From positions 1-64,000 of the forward strand of contig CAWADK010000016.1 of NCBI GenBank assembly GCA_963780715.1: a stretch of 64,000 nt of DNA. The letters run 5' to 3'. The position numbers and the translations under genes were made by a program. This DNA comes from JALORV01 sp963780715. GTDB taxonomy: Bacteria > Pseudomonadota > Gammaproteobacteria > Burkholderiales > Burkholderiaceae_F. This document shows, piece after piece, positions 8,595 through 18,157 of the stretch; the first letter of the stretch is position 1, and every line of letters begins with the position of its first letter. A model generated the notes under the pieces. It had not been told where the DNA came from. It saw only the letters and a list, made by a program, of their open reading frames with translations, and did not search any database.

Positions 8595-9512
8595 ATGCAA
8601 CTGCCGCCCCTCAAAGGAATCATCGCGTTCGAAGTCGTAGCTCGCCTCGGCAGCATCAACAAGGCGGCCGACGAACTCAATGTGACTGCGTCGGCGGTCA
8701 GTCACCAGATCACCAATCTGGAAGGCTATGTCGGCCGCAAGCTCTTCGAGCGCACCTCGCGCGGACTGGTGCTCACGCCGGTGGGCGAGCGCTACCAGAG
8801 CGACCTGACGGGCGCGCTGGCTCTGATCGCAAGTGCGGCGCATAACGCGCGCAGTTCCGAGGGCATCGAGGTCCTGCGCATCCACGTCTCACCGAGCTTC
8901 GCCAGTCTCTGGCTGATGCCGCGCCTGCCGGCGTTCCTGTCCGAGCACCCGGACCTGCGCATCCAGCTGTCGGCCTCGCACACGCATTCCGATTTCTCGC
9001 GGGGGGAAGTCGACCTCGACATTCGCTACGGCGCGGTTCGGTGGGGCGAACTGCATGTGGAAACCATCTTCGACGAGGAGATGCTGCCGCTCGCCAGCCC
9101 GGCCCTGATGGGCCGCGCCGTCATGCGCAGCCCCGAGCAGTTGCTCGCCCAGCCGCTGATCTTCTCCGACGTCAATGTCGTACAGTGGCCGCGCTGGTTC
9201 GCGGCCCACGGCGTGCCGCTCAGCCCCGCGACCTACGCACTGCGATTTGATCGCGCCTACCTGGTGATCGAAGCGGCGGTGCAGGGATTGGGCATCGCGC
9301 TCGAGAGTGCGCGCCTTGCCGAAACGGCCCTGCGCAAGGGCGAGCTGGTGCCGGTCTTCCCCGACCGTAAGGCGATCCAGGTGCACGCGCACCACCTTGT
9401 GTACCCGGAGTCGCACGCCAAGTGGAGCAAGGTCGTGCGCTTCGTCACCTGGCTCCGCCGGGAAGCCGCGGCGCCTGCACCTGCTCGAACGAGAAAATCC
9501 GGCAGCCGCTGA
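8595..9512 (+). CDS. LysR-family transcriptional regulator (GcvA-like)
   Basis: 305 residues from MQLPPLKGIIAFEVVARLG. A TTG seven codons upstream is an unlikely start. The winged helix-turn-helix is residues 1-62 (INKAADELNVTASAVSHQITNLEGYVGRKLFERTSRG, read in segments), and the LysR effector domain follows (LRIHVSPSFASLWLMPRLPAF, DLDIRYG, LASPALMG). The PPLKGIIAFEVVARLGS opening is typical of the GcvA subgroup. Its divergent position makes it the likely activator of the SDR-transketolase-TRAP operon, with a pathway intermediate as co-inducer. Its stop lies 25 bp from the stop of the convergent gene. Confidence 0.9.
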   Translation: MQLPPLKGIIAFEVVARLGSINKAADELNVTASAVSHQITNLEGYVGRKLFERTSRGLVLTPVGERYQSDLTGALALIASAAHNARSSEGIEVLRIHVSPSFASLWLMPRLPAFLSEHPDLRIQLSASHTHSDFSRGEVDLDIRYGAVRWGELHVETIFDEEMLPLASPALMGRAVMRSPEQLLAQPLIFSDVNVVQWPRWFAAHGVPLSPATYALRFDRAYLVIEAAVQGLGIALESARLAETALRKGELVPVFPDRKAIQVHAHHLVYPESHAKWSKVVRFVTWLRREAAAPAPARTRKSGSR

Positions 9513-9537
9513 ACTTCCGTCGCGCCTCGCTTCCGGC

Positions 9538-11600
9538 CTACTTGAGGATCCGGAACAGATTGTGGTGTGCGTCGGTGAATCGGTGAACGTGGCCAGATCA
9601 GGGCGATCCGCAATCGGCGTGGCGACGTAGCGCAGCGCATCCGACTCGAGCAGCCGGCGATTCCGTGTCACGAGAACCTGGTCGGTCGCTGACAGCCAGA
9701 ACTCCGGCCCCGTGTCCGAGCCGGCCGGTGCATCGGAGACCAGCACCGCTTCCATGCCGAACTCGCTCGCCAGTCGCTTCACCACCGGCAGCAGGTCGAT
9801 GTAGCGGTTGGTGGCCTGGAAGACGATGACGCCCTCGGGCGATAGATGGCGTACGTACAGCGCCATCGCTTCACGCGTTACCAGGTGCATCGGTATCGAG
9901 TCGCCGGCGAAGGCGTCGATGCCGAGCACGTCATAGCCGCGCGGCGGCTCGCGCTCGAGAGAGAGCCGGCCGTCGCCGAGCACGACTTCGGTCTTCGCGG
10001 CGGTATCGCGCAGGAAGGTGAACTCGGTCCGCGCGACATCCACGACACGCGGCGAAATCTCGTAGAACGTGAAGGTGTCGCCCGGCCGCCCGTACGAGGC
10101 GACGACACCGGCCCCGAGGCCGATGATGCCCACCCTGCGCGGCCCGGGATGGATCTCTTCCAGCGCCGCGAAGAGCCGCCCGTAGCCGGAGCCCGGCCCG
10201 AAGTAGTCACTCGGCGTGTTGCGGTACTGCTCGCCCAGCAGTTGCCCGCCATGGATGATGCCGCCGTGAAGCATGGCGCGGTAAGGCACGGGATCGGTGC
10301 GGTCGCGCGTGCGCACGACACCGTAGAAATCGCGCTCCATCACGCGGAGGTCCTGCGCGTACTCCTGCGCGCCGCGAATCGCGAAAAGTGCCGTCGCCGC
10401 CACCACCGCCACACCGATCAGCCGCTTCCAGCCCGAAAGCTGCAGCAGCACCAGCAGCGCGAGCAACACGAGCGCGATGTTGACCTCGAAGTAGCCGCGC
10501 AGGACCAGCGGCGCCACGATCGCGACCAGCACGGCCCCCAGGGCGCCGCCGAGAGAAAGCATCAGGTAAAAGCGCGTCAGGTAGCGCGGATCGGGCCGCA
10601 TGCGCGCCAGTTCACCGTGGCAGAACATGCAGGCGACGAAGAGACCGGCAAAGAACACCGCGGCGGCAAGCTTGAGGTCCAGGGACGGAATCAGCCACGC
10701 CATCGCCGGCACCGCCAGCGCGACCAGCACCACGAACACCGGCCGTTGATACCAGCGCGGATGGTCGAAGGCGAGCACGAAGCTCAGCAGGTAGAGCGAG
10801 AGCGGAAGCACCCACAGAAACGGCACGCTCGCCACGTTCTGCGTCACGTGATTGGTGACCGCCAGCAGCATCACCGAGCCCATCGCCGCGAGCGCAAGCC
10901 AGCGCAGCTGGTCGGAGGTCGTCGGGGCCGCCGCGGTCGTCTGTTCGAAAGCGTCGGGCGTGACTTCAGCGCCATTGGTGCCGCGCAGCGAGGCCCACGC
11001 GGTGGCGGAGCAGATCAGCACGAACGCGAGGTACAGGAGTGACCAGCCCCATCCCAGCTGCGGCAGCGAGAACCACGGTTCGAACAGCACCGGAAAGCCC
11101 AGCAGCGCGAGCAGCGACGCGAAGTTCGACAGCGCAAAAAGTCGATAAGGCACCGCTTCCCTGAACCGGCGCCAGTACCACGCCTGCAGCAGTGGCGTCG
11201 TGGTCGACAGCAGGAAGTACGGCAGCCCGATCGTCGCCGTGAGCAGCAGCAGGATCCGCAGGATCGGCGCCTCGTGACCCTGCGGCTTCCAGTCGGTCGA
11301 AGCCAGGATCGGGAGCGACAGCAGCGACACGATCAACAGGCCGACATGCAGGAAGGTCTGCCGGCGCGGACCCAGCCTATGCGTCAGGTCGGCATACGCA
11401 TAACCCGCGAGCAGCGTCGACTGGAAGAAGACGAGCGCGGTCGTCCACACCGCGGACGAGCCGCCGAACCAGGGCAGGATCTGCTTCGCGATGATCGGCT
11501 GCACCAGGAACAGCAGGAACGCCGACAGGAAGATCGTGGCGGCGTACGGCAGAACGGCGATCCGCGCGTTGGGCTGCGCGGTCGACTCGATGGCAGACAT
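9538..11600 (-). CDS. Membrane-bound spermidine-synthase-like protein (fused MFS/SpeE type), 3' end frameshifted by an 8-bp duplication
   Basis: The N-terminal about 430 residues are hydrophobic with many helices (AATIFLSAFLLFLVQPII, ILRILLLLTATIGLPYFLL and others). The C-terminal part is a Rossmann methyltransferase/spermidine-synthase-like fold: RRVGIIGLGAGVVASYG, FYEISPRVVDVAR, VVLGDGRLSLE, YDVLGIDAFAGDSIP. The family is common in proteobacteria, but its true reaction is not established. As written, the frame runs on antisense into the LysR gene to 8889. A perfect tandem repeat of 8 bases (TCGGTGAA at 9572-9579 and 9580-9587) causes this. Removing one copy restores DAHHNLFRILK and a TAG at 9540-9538, the expected C-terminus. 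Confidence 0.8.
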
Positions 11601-11842
11601 GAATGTGGTGGGCGTGAGCGGGCAAAGGCGCGATTATCAATGATCGCGTGCGCCCCTGCGATCGCGGGCGCGCCTGGCCCGCCGCGGCAGTGCGCCGATG
11701 TCCGATTGTCAGCATTGCGCAGGGGGCGCATTCGGCTGCGTTTCCCTCTCTACACCCCTACTGTCCACTCACGCCGCAATCAACCGATGCGGTGATGAAT
11801 CGATGATCAACCATTCCCTCGCGGGACTCAGAGAGGTGCACC

Positions 11843-12016
11843 ATGAATCGCAACGAAAGCAAGGAAGGCCGTTCGATCAAGACTTCGGCGCTCGCCGCCA
11901 TCGCTGCGGCACTGCTCGCCTCAGCGCTCGCCGGCTGCGCCACGACCGGCGATTTCGGCGGTTCGGCGAATGCCGAAATGCCAATCGATCACGGCACGGG
12001 CGGTGGCGACCAGTAA
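11843..12016 (+). CDS. Small secreted lipoprotein, 57 residues
   Basis: ATG at 11843 preceded by GAGAGG at a good distance. The peptide begins MNRNESKEGRSIKTSALA, continues with a hydrophobic stretch AAIAAALLASALAGC, and is a lipoprotein signal with lipobox L-A-G-C (Cys near residue 32). The mature part is only about 26 residues, rich in Gly and ending HGTGGGDQ. No family is recognised. It would be anchored to the inner or outer membrane. A strong hairpin follows the stop, consistent with a single-gene transcript. Confidence 0.7.
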   Translation: MNRNESKEGRSIKTSALAAIAAALLASALAGCATTGDFGGSANAEMPIDHGTGGGDQ

Positions 12017-12029
12017 GTTGCGCCATCCC

Positions 12030-12065
12030 TGCCGGGCGTACTCCTTCACTGGGGTGCGCCCGGCA
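12030..12065 (+). terminator. Hairpin terminator candidate after the small lipoprotein gene
   Basis: TGCCGGGCGTACTCC at 12030-12044 pairs with GGGGTGCGCCCGGCA at 12051-12065 (15 pairs including two G-U) around a TTCACT loop. No long T-run follows on either strand. It sits between the lipoprotein stop and the convergent cardiolipin synthase stop, so it may serve both directions. Confidence 0.55.
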
Positions 12066-12073
12066 CACTTCGC

Positions 12074-13501
12074 TCAGAGCAGCGGACTGACCAGTCGCAT
12101 GAGGTTCTGCACGAGCTGAACGTGAAACGGGCGCTCGCGCCAATCCGCGAGATTGACTTCCTCCGAGCCGTGGATGTAGCCCGTCTCGATGGCCTCGAGC
12201 TGCCGCGCGATGCTGCCGCTGTAGAACAGTGCAACGACCTCTTCGTTCAACTCGAACGAACGCAGGTCCATGTTGCATGAACCGACCCAGGCGACCTCGC
12301 CGTCGATCGAAACCGACTTCGTGTGCAGAAAGGCCTCGCGGTAGGCATGAATGCGCACACCCGACGCCAGCAATGATTCGTAGTACGAGCGCTGCGCGTT
12401 CGACACCATGAACTGATCCTGGCGATAGTCGACGATGAGGTGCACCTCGACACCGCGTTGCGCGGCCGTCTCAAGCGCCTCCTGCAGCGCCTGGCTCGGG
12501 ATGAAGTACGGCGTGGTGATGACGGCGCGATGGCGTGCGGCGTAGACGAGGTTGACGACCATACGCTGGGCGCGCTGCGTCGGCGAGGCAGGGCCGTTGG
12601 GCAGGATCTGCGCCGGACAGTCGCCGACGATGTGCGGCTCCGGAAACGCGGTCTCGCCGAGGAACTCGGCGGTTTCCTCGTACCAGTCGGCGCCGAAAAC
12701 CATCTGCAGCTGTATGGCGGTCGGCCCTTCGATGCGCGCGACCAGTTCGCTGTATGTGAGGCCCGGCTTGAAATCGGGCCCGACCATGTTCTGCGATCCG
12801 GTATAGCCGATGCGTCCATCGATGACGACGATCTTGCGGTGATTGCGCAAGTCGAGCCGTTCGGGCTTGCGCCACCGGAACGGCAGTGCGACGCGCGCGT
12901 CGATGCCGAGGCTTTGCAGCCTTGGAATCACGCTCGGGATCATCGGCCGCGAGCCAAAGGCATCGACCAGCACGCGGCAGCGCACGCCCCGCTCCGCCGC
13001 GCGGGCCAGCGCGGCGATGACCGGCTCGGTGTGCGGATCGGCCTGGAAGATGTAGTAGCACAGGTGCACTGTGTCGCGCGCGGCATCGATGTCGGCAGCG
13101 ATGCGCGCCAGGGTCGTGGAGTAGTCGGTCAGCAGTTCGACCGCGTTGCCGCCGAAATTGGGCAGGCGGGCCAGGTCGGTCGACAGGCGCACGCTTGCTT
13201 CGTAGGCGGCCGGAACGGCGGGCGGCTGCGTGCCCGGCAGCGCCATGTACCGGGGCCGCATCGGCTCGACGAGTTCGAAGTACTTCTGCAGCCGCTCCAG
13301 CCGCCAGCGCGGCAGACGCGGACGCCCGATCAGCAGGTAGGCGACGAGTCCGACCCAGGGCAGGAAGAAAATCAGCAGTAACCAGCCCTTGGCGGCCTCC
13401 GGCGAGCGCCGCGTCGGCACGATCGGCAGCATGACCAGCCGGATCGCCCAGTCGGCGATGACGGCCAGCGTGCCCCAGTGCAGCCACGTCAGCTCAGGCA
13501 T
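12074..13501 (-). CDS. cls: Cardiolipin synthase (phospholipase D family)
   Basis: 475 residues. Two N-terminal membrane segments (LAVIADWAIRLVMLPIV and GWLLLIFFLPWVGLVAYLL) are followed by two PLD domains with intact HKD motifs: NHRKIVVIDG with GSQN near residue 220, and LHTKSVSIDG with GSCNMD near residue 400. It condenses two phosphatidylglycerols, or PG with PE, into cardiolipin at the inner membrane. The RSFELNEEVVALFY segment and C-terminal LRLVSPLL match the ClsA group. It stands alone; the upstream neighbour is the amino-acid ABC operon on the same strand. Confidence 0.9.
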   Translation of the reverse strand: MPELTWLHWGTLAVIADWAIRLVMLPIVPTRRSPEAAKGWLLLIFFLPWVGLVAYLLIGRPRLPRWRLERLQKYFELVEPMRPRYMALPGTQPPAVPAAYEASVRLSTDLARLPNFGGNAVELLTDYSTTLARIAADIDAARDTVHLCYYIFQADPHTEPVIAALARAAERGVRCRVLVDAFGSRPMIPSVIPRLQSLGIDARVALPFRWRKPERLDLRNHRKIVVIDGRIGYTGSQNMVGPDFKPGLTYSELVARIEGPTAIQLQMVFGADWYEETAEFLGETAFPEPHIVGDCPAQILPNGPASPTQRAQRMVVNLVYAARHRAVITTPYFIPSQALQEALETAAQRGVEVHLIVDYRQDQFMVSNAQRSYYESLLASGVRIHAYREAFLHTKSVSIDGEVAWVGSCNMDLRSFELNEEVVALFYSGSIARQLEAIETGYIHGSEEVNLADWRERPFHVQLVQNLMRLVSPLL

Positions 13502-13604
13502 CGCGCTCCGCCGCGGCGCCTGCTTACCCGGCGCCGGGCCGCTCCCGAGCCGGCTGTGCTCCCCCGCGTGGGGCGGTGAACGCAGCGCGCGTGCGAGGCA
13601 TCAC

Positions 13605-14348
13605 TCAGTGGCCGAGGATCTTCGACAGGAAGTCCTTGGTGCGCTCGCTCTTGGGGTGGTCGAAGAATTCGTGCGGGTTGTTCTGCTCGACGATCTGGCC
13701 CTGGTCCATGAAGATCACGCGGTCGGCCACCGCCTTGGCGAAGCCCATCTCGTGCGTGACGCAGAGCATCGTGATGCCCTGGCCGGCCAGCTCGATCATC
13801 ACGTCGAGCACTTCCTTGATCATCTCCGGATCGAGCGCCGAGGTCGGCTCGTCGAACAGCATCACTTTCGGCGTCAGGCACAGCGCCCGCGCGATCGCCA
13901 CCCGCTGCTGCTGGCCGCCGGACAGCTGCAACGGATACTTCTGCGCCTGCTCGGCGATGCGCACCCGCTTCAGTTGCGTCATCGCACGCTCTTCGGCTTC
14001 GGCCTTGGGCATGCCTGCGACCCACATCGGCGCCAGCGTGAGGTTCTCCACCACAGTCAGGTGCGGGAACAGGTTGAACTGCTGGAACACCATGCCGACT
14101 TCGCGCCGGATCTTCTCGATCGCCTTGATGTCGTCCGTGAGCTCGATCCCGTCGACCTTGAGAACCCCCTCCTGATACTCCTCGAGCCGGTTGATGCAGC
14201 GGATCAGGGTCGACTTCCCGGAACCCGAAGGGCCGCAGATGACGATGCGTTCGCCCTTCTTGACGTGCAGGTCGATGTCGCGCAACACGTGGAAATTGTT
14301 GCCGTACCACTTGTTGACCTTGTCGAAGGTGATGATGTGTTGCGTCAT
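13605..14348 (-). CDS. aapP: General amino-acid ABC transporter ATPase AapP
   Basis: 247 residues with all ABC motifs: Walker A GPSGSGKST near residue 40, Q-loop MVFQQFNLFPHLTVVENL, signature LSGGQQQR, Walker B VMLFDEPTSALDPE, and switch His in VTHEMGFA. The sequence is of the polar amino-acid (GltL/GlnQ/AapP) class. It is the last gene of a J-Q-M-P operon. It hydrolyses ATP to drive the two permeases AapQ and AapM for broad-range L-amino-acid uptake. Confidence 0.95.
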   Translation of the reverse strand: MTQHIITFDKVNKWYGNNFHVLRDIDLHVKKGERIVICGPSGSGKSTLIRCINRLEEYQEGVLKVDGIELTDDIKAIEKIRREVGMVFQQFNLFPHLTVVENLTLAPMWVAGMPKAEAEERAMTQLKRVRIAEQAQKYPLQLSGGQQQRVAIARALCLTPKVMLFDEPTSALDPEMIKEVLDVMIELAGQGITMLCVTHEMGFAKAVADRVIFMDQGQIVEQNNPHEFFDHPKSERTKDFLSKILGH

Positions 14349-14363
14349 GGCAGCGCCCGTTGG

Positions 14364-15467
14364 CTATCGCGTCTTGCTGCGGTTGAGCTGCTTCTCCACC
14401 CACAGGCTGTAGCGCGACATCGCGAAACAGAAGATGAAGTAGATCAGCGTTATGAAAAGGTAACCCTCAATCTTGAACGGACGCCAGTCGGCGTCGGAAT
14501 TGAGCGCGAGACCGAGCGCGCCGGTCAGCTCGTAGAGCGACACGATCGTGACCAGCGACGTGTCCTTGAAGATCGAAATGAAGTTGTTCATGATGCCCGG
14601 GATCACCATGGCAAGCGCCTGCGGCAGCACGATCTTGCGTTGCGTCTGCCAGTAGGTGAGGCCAAGCGAGTCGGCCGCCTCGACCTGGCCCTTGGGGATC
14701 GCCTGCAGGCCGCCACGCACGATCTCCGCCATGTACGCCGCGGCGAACAGTGTGATGCCGACCAGCACCCGGACCAGCACGTCGATCGTCAGCCCCTGCG
14801 GCATGAACAGCGGGAACATGAACGACGCCATGAACAGCACCGAGATCAGCGGCACGCCGCGGATCAGCTCGACATAGATGATGCAGAACGTGCGGATCGC
14901 GGGCAGCTTCGAGCGGCGGCCGAGCGCCACCAGTACCGAGATCGGGAATGCCAGCACGATCGACAGCGTAGCCAGCATGATGGTCAGCGGCAGCCCGCCC
15001 CAGCGATCCGTCGTCACCACGGAGAGCCCCGCAACGCCGCCATACATCAGGGTGAAGAACGCCGCGAGCACGGCGACCCAGACCAGCGGTAGCCAGGGTT
15101 TCCAGAACCTGCGTATGCAACTCAGCATCAGCAGCCCGACCAAGAGCCCGGTCGCGATTTCCGGGCGCCACTGATCGGCGTAGGGATAGCGGCCGAAGAT
15201 GATCAGCCGATATTTTTCGACGATGACACCCCAGCAGGCGCCGGTTCCGCGCGCCTGCTGGCAGACCTCCGCATTGGGCTGGAAGACGGCCTGAAAGATC
15301 GCCCAGTCCGCGAGCCGCGGCAGAAAGTACAGCGCGAGCGCGATCATGACGACCGTCGTCAGCGCACTCTGCCAGTCGGCAAACAGGTTCGTGCGCACCC
15401 AGTGCACGATGCCGGCCTGCTTGATCGGCGGCGTGCGCGGCGGAATGGGCTGGAAGACGGCGCTCAT
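14364..15467 (-). CDS. aapM: General amino-acid ABC permease AapM
   Basis: 367 residues, long for a His/Glu-type permease, as AapM proteins are. An N-terminal extension with a periplasmic loop (CQQARGTGACWGVIVEKYRLIIFG) precedes the core. The permease domain carries the EAA-type loop ADSLGLTYWQTQRKIVLPQAL followed by IPGIMNNFISIFKDTSL. About eight membrane segments are visible. It forms a heterodimer with AapQ. The gene ends 15 bp before aapP. Confidence 0.93.
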   Translation of the reverse strand: MSAVFQPIPPRTPPIKQAGIVHWVRTNLFADWQSALTTVVMIALALYFLPRLADWAIFQAVFQPNAEVCQQARGTGACWGVIVEKYRLIIFGRYPYADQWRPEIATGLLVGLLMLSCIRRFWKPWLPLVWVAVLAAFFTLMYGGVAGLSVVTTDRWGGLPLTIMLATLSIVLAFPISVLVALGRRSKLPAIRTFCIIYVELIRGVPLISVLFMASFMFPLFMPQGLTIDVLVRVLVGITLFAAAYMAEIVRGGLQAIPKGQVEAADSLGLTYWQTQRKIVLPQALAMVIPGIMNNFISIFKDTSLVTIVSLYELTGALGLALNSDADWRPFKIEGYLFITLIYFIFCFAMSRYSLWVEKQLNRSKTR

Positions 15468-15479
15468 GGTGCTTCCGTC

Positions 15480-15580
15480 CTCGTGTACCCGCCGCTACGC
15501 GGCGCACGTGCACTCGGACGGCTCAAGTTAGTGCGCCGGGCTTCGGGCGGCCGGGCGCCCGGCGCAAGTACAACGGCACG
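15480..15580. repeat. Two-hairpin intergenic repeat, copy 1 (between aapQ and aapM)
   Basis: CTCGTGTAC begins the element. GTGTAC (15483-15488) pairs with GTGCAC (15508-15513) around an inner stem CGCCGC/GCGGCG. A second GC-rich dyad follows (CGGGCGGCCGGGCGCCCG region) and the element ends in AAGTACAAC and GGCACG. The same outer words in the same order occur at 21015-21146, and in reverse at 29640-29724, with different inner stems. It lies inside the aap operon and may form mRNA structure. Confidence 0.6.
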
Positions 15581-15597
15581 CAGAGAGACTGTGTGCA

Positions 15598-16788
15598 TCA
15601 TCTCTCCTTGATCGCGGCGCGCTTGTTGTACCAGTTCATGATGAACGACGTGGTCAGCGACGTTGTCAGGTACACGGCCATGATGATCGCGATGCACTCG
15701 ACGGCACGACCGGTCTGGTTGAGCGCGGTGTTGGCAATCGACACCACGTCCGGATAGCCGATGGCGACCGCGAGCGACGAGTTCTTGGTCAGGTTGAGGT
15801 ACTGGTTGGTCATCGGCGGGATGATCACGCGCAGCGCCTGCGGCAGGATGACCAGTCGCATCGACTGCCCCTTGGACAGCCCGAGGCTCGAGGCCGCTTC
15901 CACCTGGCCGTGTGAAACGGACTGGATGCCGGCGCGCACCACCTCCGCCACGAACGACGCGGTGTAAAAGACCAGACCGAGCAGAACGGCCATGAATTCG
16001 GGCGTCACGGCCGCTCCGCCCTCGACCATGCCGTCACCCCGACTCGGCAGATTCCAGGCCGTCGGCGCTCCGCCCGCCAGCCAGCCGAGCACGGCGCAGG
16101 CAAGCACGATGCCGACCGGTACCCAGAACATGCTGCGCACGCGGCCAGTCTCTTCGAACTTGCGTCGCGCCCAGCGCCGATAGACCCAGGCGAGGCCAAG
16201 CCCAATGACTGCACCGACGGCCGCCAGGCCCTGGCCCAGTCCCAGCACGGGAATCGGATACTGAAACCCGCCCTTGCTAAGGTAGAACAGGCCGAATGCA
16301 GACACCGGATCGAACGGATCGGGCAGCACCTCGGTGAACACCAGGTACCACATCAGAAGCTGCAGCAGCACCGGGATGTTGCGGAACAGTTCCACGTAGC
16401 CGTAGCAGAGCCCGCGCACCAGGGCGTTGTGCGAGAAGCGGCCGATGCCCAGCAGGGTCCCCAGCACCGTTGTCAGGATGACGCCGATGATCGCGACGCG
16501 CAACGTGTTGCCGATGCCGACGAGGAAGGCTTTCCAGTAGGGATCGAGCGCGTCGTAGTTGAACAGCGGCTCGCCGATGTCGAAACCGGCAGGCTGCAGC
16601 AGGAATCCGAAGCCGCTCTGGATACCGCGCGCCCGCATGTTCTCGAGCGTGTTGTTGGCGAGGAACCAGGCCGCCAGCGCGACCAGCAGGATCGCGATGA
16701 TCTGGTAGACGAGTCCGCGAAAGGCCTGGCTGCGCCAGGACCAGTCACGACGCTTCGGCGGAGCCCGCTCCGGCATTGCCTGTGCCAT
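15598..16788 (-). CDS. aapQ: General amino-acid ABC permease AapQ
   Basis: 396 residues from MAQAMPERAPPKRRDWSW. The AapQ signature N-terminus RGLVYQIIAILLVALAAWF and NTLENMRARGIQSGFGFL is present. A long central insertion follows, then the EAA loop ASSLGLSKGQSMRLVILPQAL and PPMTNQYLNLTKNSSLAVAIGYPD, which is highly conserved in this family. It partners AapM in the inner membrane. It lies downstream of aapJ across a structured 134-bp gap that probably sets its lower expression. Confidence 0.94.
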   Translation of the reverse strand: MAQAMPERAPPKRRDWSWRSQAFRGLVYQIIAILLVALAAWFLANNTLENMRARGIQSGFGFLLQPAGFDIGEPLFNYDALDPYWKAFLVGIGNTLRVAIIGVILTTVLGTLLGIGRFSHNALVRGLCYGYVELFRNIPVLLQLLMWYLVFTEVLPDPFDPVSAFGLFYLSKGGFQYPIPVLGLGQGLAAVGAVIGLGLAWVYRRWARRKFEETGRVRSMFWVPVGIVLACAVLGWLAGGAPTAWNLPSRGDGMVEGGAAVTPEFMAVLLGLVFYTASFVAEVVRAGIQSVSHGQVEAASSLGLSKGQSMRLVILPQALRVIIPPMTNQYLNLTKNSSLAVAIGYPDVVSIANTALNQTGRAVECIAIIMAVYLTTSLTTSFIMNWYNKRAAIKER

Positions 16789-16801
16789 ACGTTTGCTCAG
16801 C

Positions 16802-16911
16802 GCAGCCCGGGCGGGCTGCCCAAATCGCCAGCCCTCTCTCCGATGGGAGAGAGGGGCTGGGGGTGGGAGGGAAGGCTAAACATGCGCGTTCGCGCAAGGC
16901 GCGAACCGCGC
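16802..16911. promoter_or_regulatory. Three tandem hairpins between aapJ and aapQ
   Basis: Three inverted repeats follow one another: GCAGCCC/GGGCTGC (16802-16819), AGCCCTCTCTCC/GGAGAGAGGGGCT (16830-16858) and a GCGTTCGCGC-type dyad (about 16884-16911). Such structures after binding-protein genes commonly protect the upstream mRNA or attenuate read-through. Here they would keep AapJ in excess over the permeases. The CCCTCTC/GAGAGGG dyad resembles a dispersed GC-rich repeat common in many proteobacterial genomes. Confidence 0.5.
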
Positions 16912-16922
16912 CTCCGATTCGC

Positions 16923-17955
16923 CTAGCGAACGGGAGGCGCGTACATGATGCCTCCCTTGTTCCACAGGTTGTTCAGGCCGCGCGGCAACTTGAGGCCGGA
17001 GTTGGGGCCGACATTGCGATCGAAGATCTCGCCATAGTTGCCGGTCGCCTTCAGCGCATTGACCATCCACGTCTTGTCGAGTCCCATCAGCTTGCCGGTG
17101 TCCTCCGACGTGCCGACGATCCGCATGACGACCGGGTCCTGGCTGGTCTTGGCCATCTCGTCCACGTTCTTTTGCGTCAGCCCGTACTCTTCGGCCTCGA
17201 CCAGGCCGAACACGACCCACTTGACGATCGTGTACCACTCGTCGTCACCGCGCCGTACGACCGGGCCGAGCGGCTCCTTCGAGATCAGCGTCGGCAGGAT
17301 CAGGTGCTCGTTCGGATCCTTGGCTTCCTTGTTACGCACCGAGGCAAGGCCCGAGGCGTCTGTCGTGTAGGCCTGGCAGCGTCCCGTGAAGTAGGCGCCG
17401 GTCGCAGCCTCGACCTTTTCGAACACGACCGGCTTGATGCCGAGGTTGTTCGCCCGCGAGAAATCCGTCAGGTTCTTCTCGGTCGTCGTGCCGGACTGCA
17501 CGCAGACGGTCGCGCCCTTCAGGTCCTTCGCGTTCTTGATCTTGCCCTTGACCGGCACCATGAAACCCTGCCCGTCGTAGTAGGTCGTCCCGGTGAAGAA
17601 CAGGCCCAGCGAGGCATCGCGCGTCAGGGTCCACGTCGTGTTGCGCGAGAGGATGTCGACCTCACCGGATTGCAGCGCCGTGAAACGCTGCTGGGCATTC
17701 AGCGGTACGAACTTCACCTTGTTGCCGTCGCCCAGCACCGCCGCGGCCACCGCACGGCAGATGTCGACGTCGAGGCCCGTCCAGTTGCCCTGGCTGTCGG
17801 CGGCGGAGAAGCCCGCCAGGCCGGTGTTGACGCCGCACACGACACTGCCTCGCGCCTTGATCGCGTCGAGCGTCTTGCCCGCATGGGCGGGTGCCGACGC
17901 CAATGCCACGGCGGCCACCAGTCCCCCGGCGAGGATCCTGCCTGCATACTTGATC
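16923..17955 (-). CDS. aapJ: General amino-acid ABC transporter binding protein AapJ
   Basis: The start at 17955 (MIKYAGRILAGGLVAAVALA) is chosen because AAGGAG lies 8 bases upstream; an in-frame upstream start adds a non-signal leader. The signal peptide is cleaved after SAPAHA. The mature protein has the family blocks LDAIKARGSVVCGVNTGLAGFS, DVDICRAVAAA, RFTALQSGEVDILSRNTTWT and GATVCVQSGTTTEKNLTDF, and ends YAPPVR. It is a periplasmic receptor for a broad range of L-amino acids and feeds AapQMP. Confidence 0.94.
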
Positions 17956-18157
17956 ATCCTGCTGCTCCTTTTTCGAGAACCCGCCGCGCGGGTGTGTGCA
18001 TGTTGCACGATCTTCGTGCGCTGGGACGCGCCCGAACGACAAATCTAACGTACTCGACGGCTGCACGCATCATTCATGCCACCCAAGGGTTGTTCCGGAT
18101 CGGGCAACCATGGTGCGGCGCAAGACACCCCGCCTTTACGGAGACAAACCGGGTCGT

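Noticed and set aside
9846..11042. 398-codon plus-strand frame opposite the spermidine-synthase-like gene
   Set aside because: Composition is dominated by Arg/His/Gln/Glu, and the real protein with full motifs is on the minus strand.
16830..16858. CCCTCTC/GAGAGGG hairpin as an IS end or att site
   Set aside because: No transposase, no target duplication and no partner end nearby; it is better explained as an operon hairpin or dispersed palindrome.
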